Source: a virus. From it: a stretch of DNA of 35,512 bases. The position numbers and the translations under genes are program-made. The notes below the pieces were generated by a model. The model saw only the letters and a list, made by a program, of their open reading frames with translations. It did not search any database and was not told the origin of the DNA. This document shows, one piece after another, positions 33,548 to 35,512 of the stretch (position 1 is its first letter; each line of letters starts with the position of its first letter). The stretch spans positions 1 through 35,512 of IMG/VR virus record IMGVR_UViG_3300010158_000183. One strand, 5' to 3'.

Positions 33548-33573
33548 GTTTTAATATTTTACTGTGCTATACT
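33544..33573 (+). promoter_or_regulatory. Sigma70-type extended -10 promoter for gene 47
   Basis: TTGAGT (33544-33549) overlaps the end of gene 55 and is followed after 18 bases by TATACT (33568-33573), with TGC as an extended -10. This is the same TGC plus -10 layout as upstream of gene 55. A start near 33580 leaves a leader of about 38 bases before gene 47. Confidence 0.55.
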
Positions 33574-33617
33574 ATCTAGGTATGAAAAATTAAAGGATTT
33601 ATATCCAAGGATGTCTA

Positions 33618-34631
33618 ATGGGATTATTTAATAAAGTAGCCGCGTTTACCGATTTACACATCGGATTAAAATCAAACAGTACTATCCATCTCAACGACTG
33701 TGAAGAGTTTATTGATTGGTTTATAGAACAAGCTCAAGAACAAGGTTGCGAAACCGGAATTTTTTTAGGTGACTGGAGTCATAATCGAAACAGTTTAAAC
33801 TTAGTAGCACTAGACACCAGTATCAGATGTTTAGAAAAATTGGGTGCCGCATTTGAGCAATTCTTTTGGTTTCCAGGTAATCACGATTTATTTTATAAAG
33901 ACAAGCGTGATGTGCATAGTTCGGCATTTGGTCGGCATATACCAGGTGTAACCGTAGTCGAAGGTATAACCACTTTAGACAATGTTACATTAGTTCCGTG
34001 GCTAGTAGGTGATGAGTGGCGAACAATGAAAGACGTGGCTAGTCGATATGTGTTTGGACACTTTGAACTTCCTAGCTTTTATATGAACGCTATGGTGCAG
34101 ATGCCAGATCACGGTGAGCTTCGGCGAGAAGATTTTATAGCACCGGAGTATGTTTTCTCGGGACATTTTCATAAACGACAAGCTACAAGAAATATACATT
34201 ACATCGGTAATGCATTTCCACATAATTTCTCAGACAATTGGGACGATGATCGAGGAATGATGACACTAGAGTGGGGCGGCGAACCCCAATATTTCAATTG
34301 GCCTAACTGTCCAAAGTATAGATCAGTTAAGTTATCCGAATTAATAGATCGTAAAGATGATATTATGCGAGGTAAGATGCATCTTAAAGTTAATTTAGAC
34401 ATTGATATCAGTTACGAAGAAGCAAATTTTATCAAAGAAACTTTTATTAACGATTACGACATTCGAGAAATCAGTTTAGTACAAGATAAAGTTAACATGG
34501 AAGGCTCCTATGATGACAATCCAGATGCAAAATTTGAATCTGTTGATCAAATTGTAACAGAGCAACTTGTTAATATTGAATCAGAGCAGTTTAATAAATC
34601 AACCTTATTAGAAATTTACAATAATCTATAA
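33618..34631 (+). CDS. 47: Recombination endonuclease subunit gp47 (Mre11-like, 337 aa)
   Basis: The protein shows the Mre11/calcineurin-like phosphoesterase motifs in order: TDLHIG (Asp12, His14), GDW (Asp52), GNHD (Asn88, His89, Asp90), FGHF (His148) and SGHFHKR (His183, His185). Length is near T4 gp47 (339 residues). With gp46 it forms a Mn-dependent nuclease that processes ends for recombination-dependent replication and degrades host DNA in T4. An AAGGA at 33607-33611 serves the ATG at 33618. An out-of-frame ATG at 33611 opens only six codons. The stop abuts the gp46 start (TAAATG), so the two subunits are probably translated together. Confidence 0.95.
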   Translation: MGLFNKVAAFTDLHIGLKSNSTIHLNDCEEFIDWFIEQAQEQGCETGIFLGDWSHNRNSLNLVALDTSIRCLEKLGAAFEQFFWFPGNHDLFYKDKRDVHSSAFGRHIPGVTVVEGITTLDNVTLVPWLVGDEWRTMKDVASRYVFGHFELPSFYMNAMVQMPDHGELRREDFIAPEYVFSGHFHKRQATRNIHYIGNAFPHNFSDNWDDDRGMMTLEWGGEPQYFNWPNCPKYRSVKLSELIDRKDDIMRGKMHLKVNLDIDISYEEANFIKETFINDYDIREISLVQDKVNMEGSYDDNPDAKFESVDQIVTEQLVNIESEQFNKSTLLEIYNNL

Positions 34632-35512
34632 ATGTTTAAAATACAAAATATCACAATTAAAAATTTTATGAGTGTAGGAAATGTTTCTCAAGCGGTTACG
34701 TTTGACCGAGAACATTTAACTTTAGTACTGGGCAGTAACCACGATCTAGGCGGAGATGACGCTGGGTCTAGGAATGGTACTGGTAAAACAACTATTATCA
34801 ATGCACTAAGTTATGCGTTATACGGACAAGCACTCACTAATATACGAAGAGAAAATTTAATTAACAAAACCAACGGTAAAGCCATGTTGGTAACTGTTGA
34901 ATTTGAAAAAGATGGAAATAATTATCGTATCGAACGAGGTCGTAAACCTAATATTTTAAAATTATTTATTAATAATCAACAATTAAAAGATGACGGCGAC
35001 GGTGATGACGAAAGTCAAGGTGATTCAAGAGAAACACAAAAAACCATTGAACAGATGTTGGAAATGTCGCATACTATGTTCAAGCATTTGGTTGCGTTAA
35101 ACACTTATACTGAACCATTCTTATCAATGAAAGCCGGTGATCAGCGTGAGATTATTGAGCAGTTATTAGGTATAACTCTATTAAGTGAAAAATCAGAAAC
35201 ACTTAAAGAACTGATTAAAGAAACCAAAGACAGCATACAAGTTGAAGAGTTTAAAATATCAGGAATTAAAACTGCTAATGAAAATGTACAAAAAAGCATA
35301 GACAGTTTAACCATTAAAAGTTCTGCGTGGGATTCTAAAAAGGATCAAGATATCGAAAATCTAGGTAAAGCAATAATGAAACTAGAAAGTGTAGACATTG
35401 ATAAAGAACTATCCCTACATCAAGAATTAAAAACTTGGGATGAAAATAATAATACGTTAACCAGTTTAAGAAAACAAAAGGCTACATTAGAAAGTGCAAC
35501 TAGCCAAGCTGA
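34632..35512 (+). CDS. 46: Recombination endonuclease subunit gp46 (Rad50-like), 5' part
   Basis: An open frame of 293 codons begins directly after the gp47 stop and runs off the right edge. The N-terminal ATPase half matches T4 gp46: NFMSVGN at residues 11-17, Walker A SRNGTGKTT at 46-54, INALSYALYGQ, RRENLIN and IERGRKPN. EPFLSMKAGDQREIIEQLLG precedes the beginning of a long coiled coil (from about residue 180, rich in Lys, Glu and Leu). The loop before Walker A is longer than in T4 and acidic (HDLGGDDAG, 37-45). The first Gly of the usual GxNGxGK motif is Ser46. The ATPase drives gp47 nuclease activity. The zinc-hook and C-terminal Walker B half are outside the window. Confidence 0.95.
   Translation, partial: MFKIQNITIKNFMSVGNVSQAVTFDREHLTLVLGSNHDLGGDDAGSRNGTGKTTIINALSYALYGQALTNIRRENLINKTNGKAMLVTVEFEKDGNNYRIERGRKPNILKLFINNQQLKDDGDGDDESQGDSRETQKTIEQMLEMSHTMFKHLVALNTYTEPFLSMKAGDQREIIEQLLGITLLSEKSETLKELIKETKDSIQVEEFKISGIKTANENVQKSIDSLTIKSSAWDSKKDQDIENLGKAIMKLESVDIDKELSLHQELKTWDENNNTLTSLRKQKATLESATSQA

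Noticed and set aside
32492-33617. tRNA or small RNA genes in the noncoding stretches
   Set aside because: No cloverleaf arms, TTCGA-type T-loop or CCA end is visible in either noncoding stretch.
33611-33631. Six-codon reading frame starting at an ATG right after AAGG
   Set aside because: It is out of frame with gp47 and the AAGG has no spacing to this ATG. It is most likely incidental, although a leader-peptide effect cannot be excluded.
34002-34402. Two minus-strand frames opposite gene 47
   Set aside because: They lie antisense to catalytic motifs of gp47, with no start signals or coding character.

Overview
The window looks like part of the genome of a strictly lytic T4-like myovirus (Caudoviricetes). 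It is AT-rich and tightly packed, with no tRNA, integrase, insertion sequence or bacterial housekeeping operon visible. Recognisable T4-type genes are baseplate gp53, a gp5-like central spike, gp25 and gp6, then late sigma factor gp55 and recombination nuclease subunits gp47 and gp46. The style of the gp55, gp46 and giant baseplate proteins recalls marine T4-like phages (cyanophage or pelagiphage type). That host inference rests on remembered family resemblance; no photosynthesis or other host-specific gene is present.

Layout: from position 32491 down to 1 everything is on the minus strand and forms one late virion block. In transcription order it holds: a 290-residue baseplate/tube-junction candidate (31619-32491); gp53 (31320-31619); a 1288-residue hub-like protein (27453-31319); a 867-residue gp5-like spike with two enzyme domains (24846-27449); gp25 (24374-24802); gp6 (20972-24316); a giant 4637-residue structural protein where T4 has gp7/gp8 (7057-20970); a 220-residue virion protein; two fibre proteins sharing an N-terminal domain (one with a tail-collar tip, one collagen-like); a 344-residue adhesin-like protein; two small unknown proteins; and the start of a U32-like enzyme cut by the window edge. 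From 32627 to the right end the plus strand carries a regulatory/DNA-metabolism block: gp55, gp47 and the 5' part of gp46.

The two blocks diverge from a 135-bp region (32492-32626). It holds a good sigma70-type promoter for gene 55, a perfect T4-late-type TATAAATA box, and an 11-bp perfect inverted repeat. Gene 55 encodes the sigma factor expected to switch on the late block on the opposite strand. Within the minus run most genes abut or overlap. The only three gaps of more than 40 bp (6976-7056, 24317-24373, 24803-24845) each contain ATAAATA-type late-promoter-like boxes on the coding strand.

The most unusual features are the 13.9-kb gene, whose product contains an integrin-type FG-GAP beta-propeller and many repeated beta modules; the spike protein ending in a lytic transglycosylase-like domain followed by an SGNH esterase-like domain; a 15-residue motif shared by two neighbouring baseplate proteins; and the U32-like enzyme next to the fibre cluster. 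No CRISPR array or RNA gene was found. All functional assignments come from reading motifs by eye, not from database searches.
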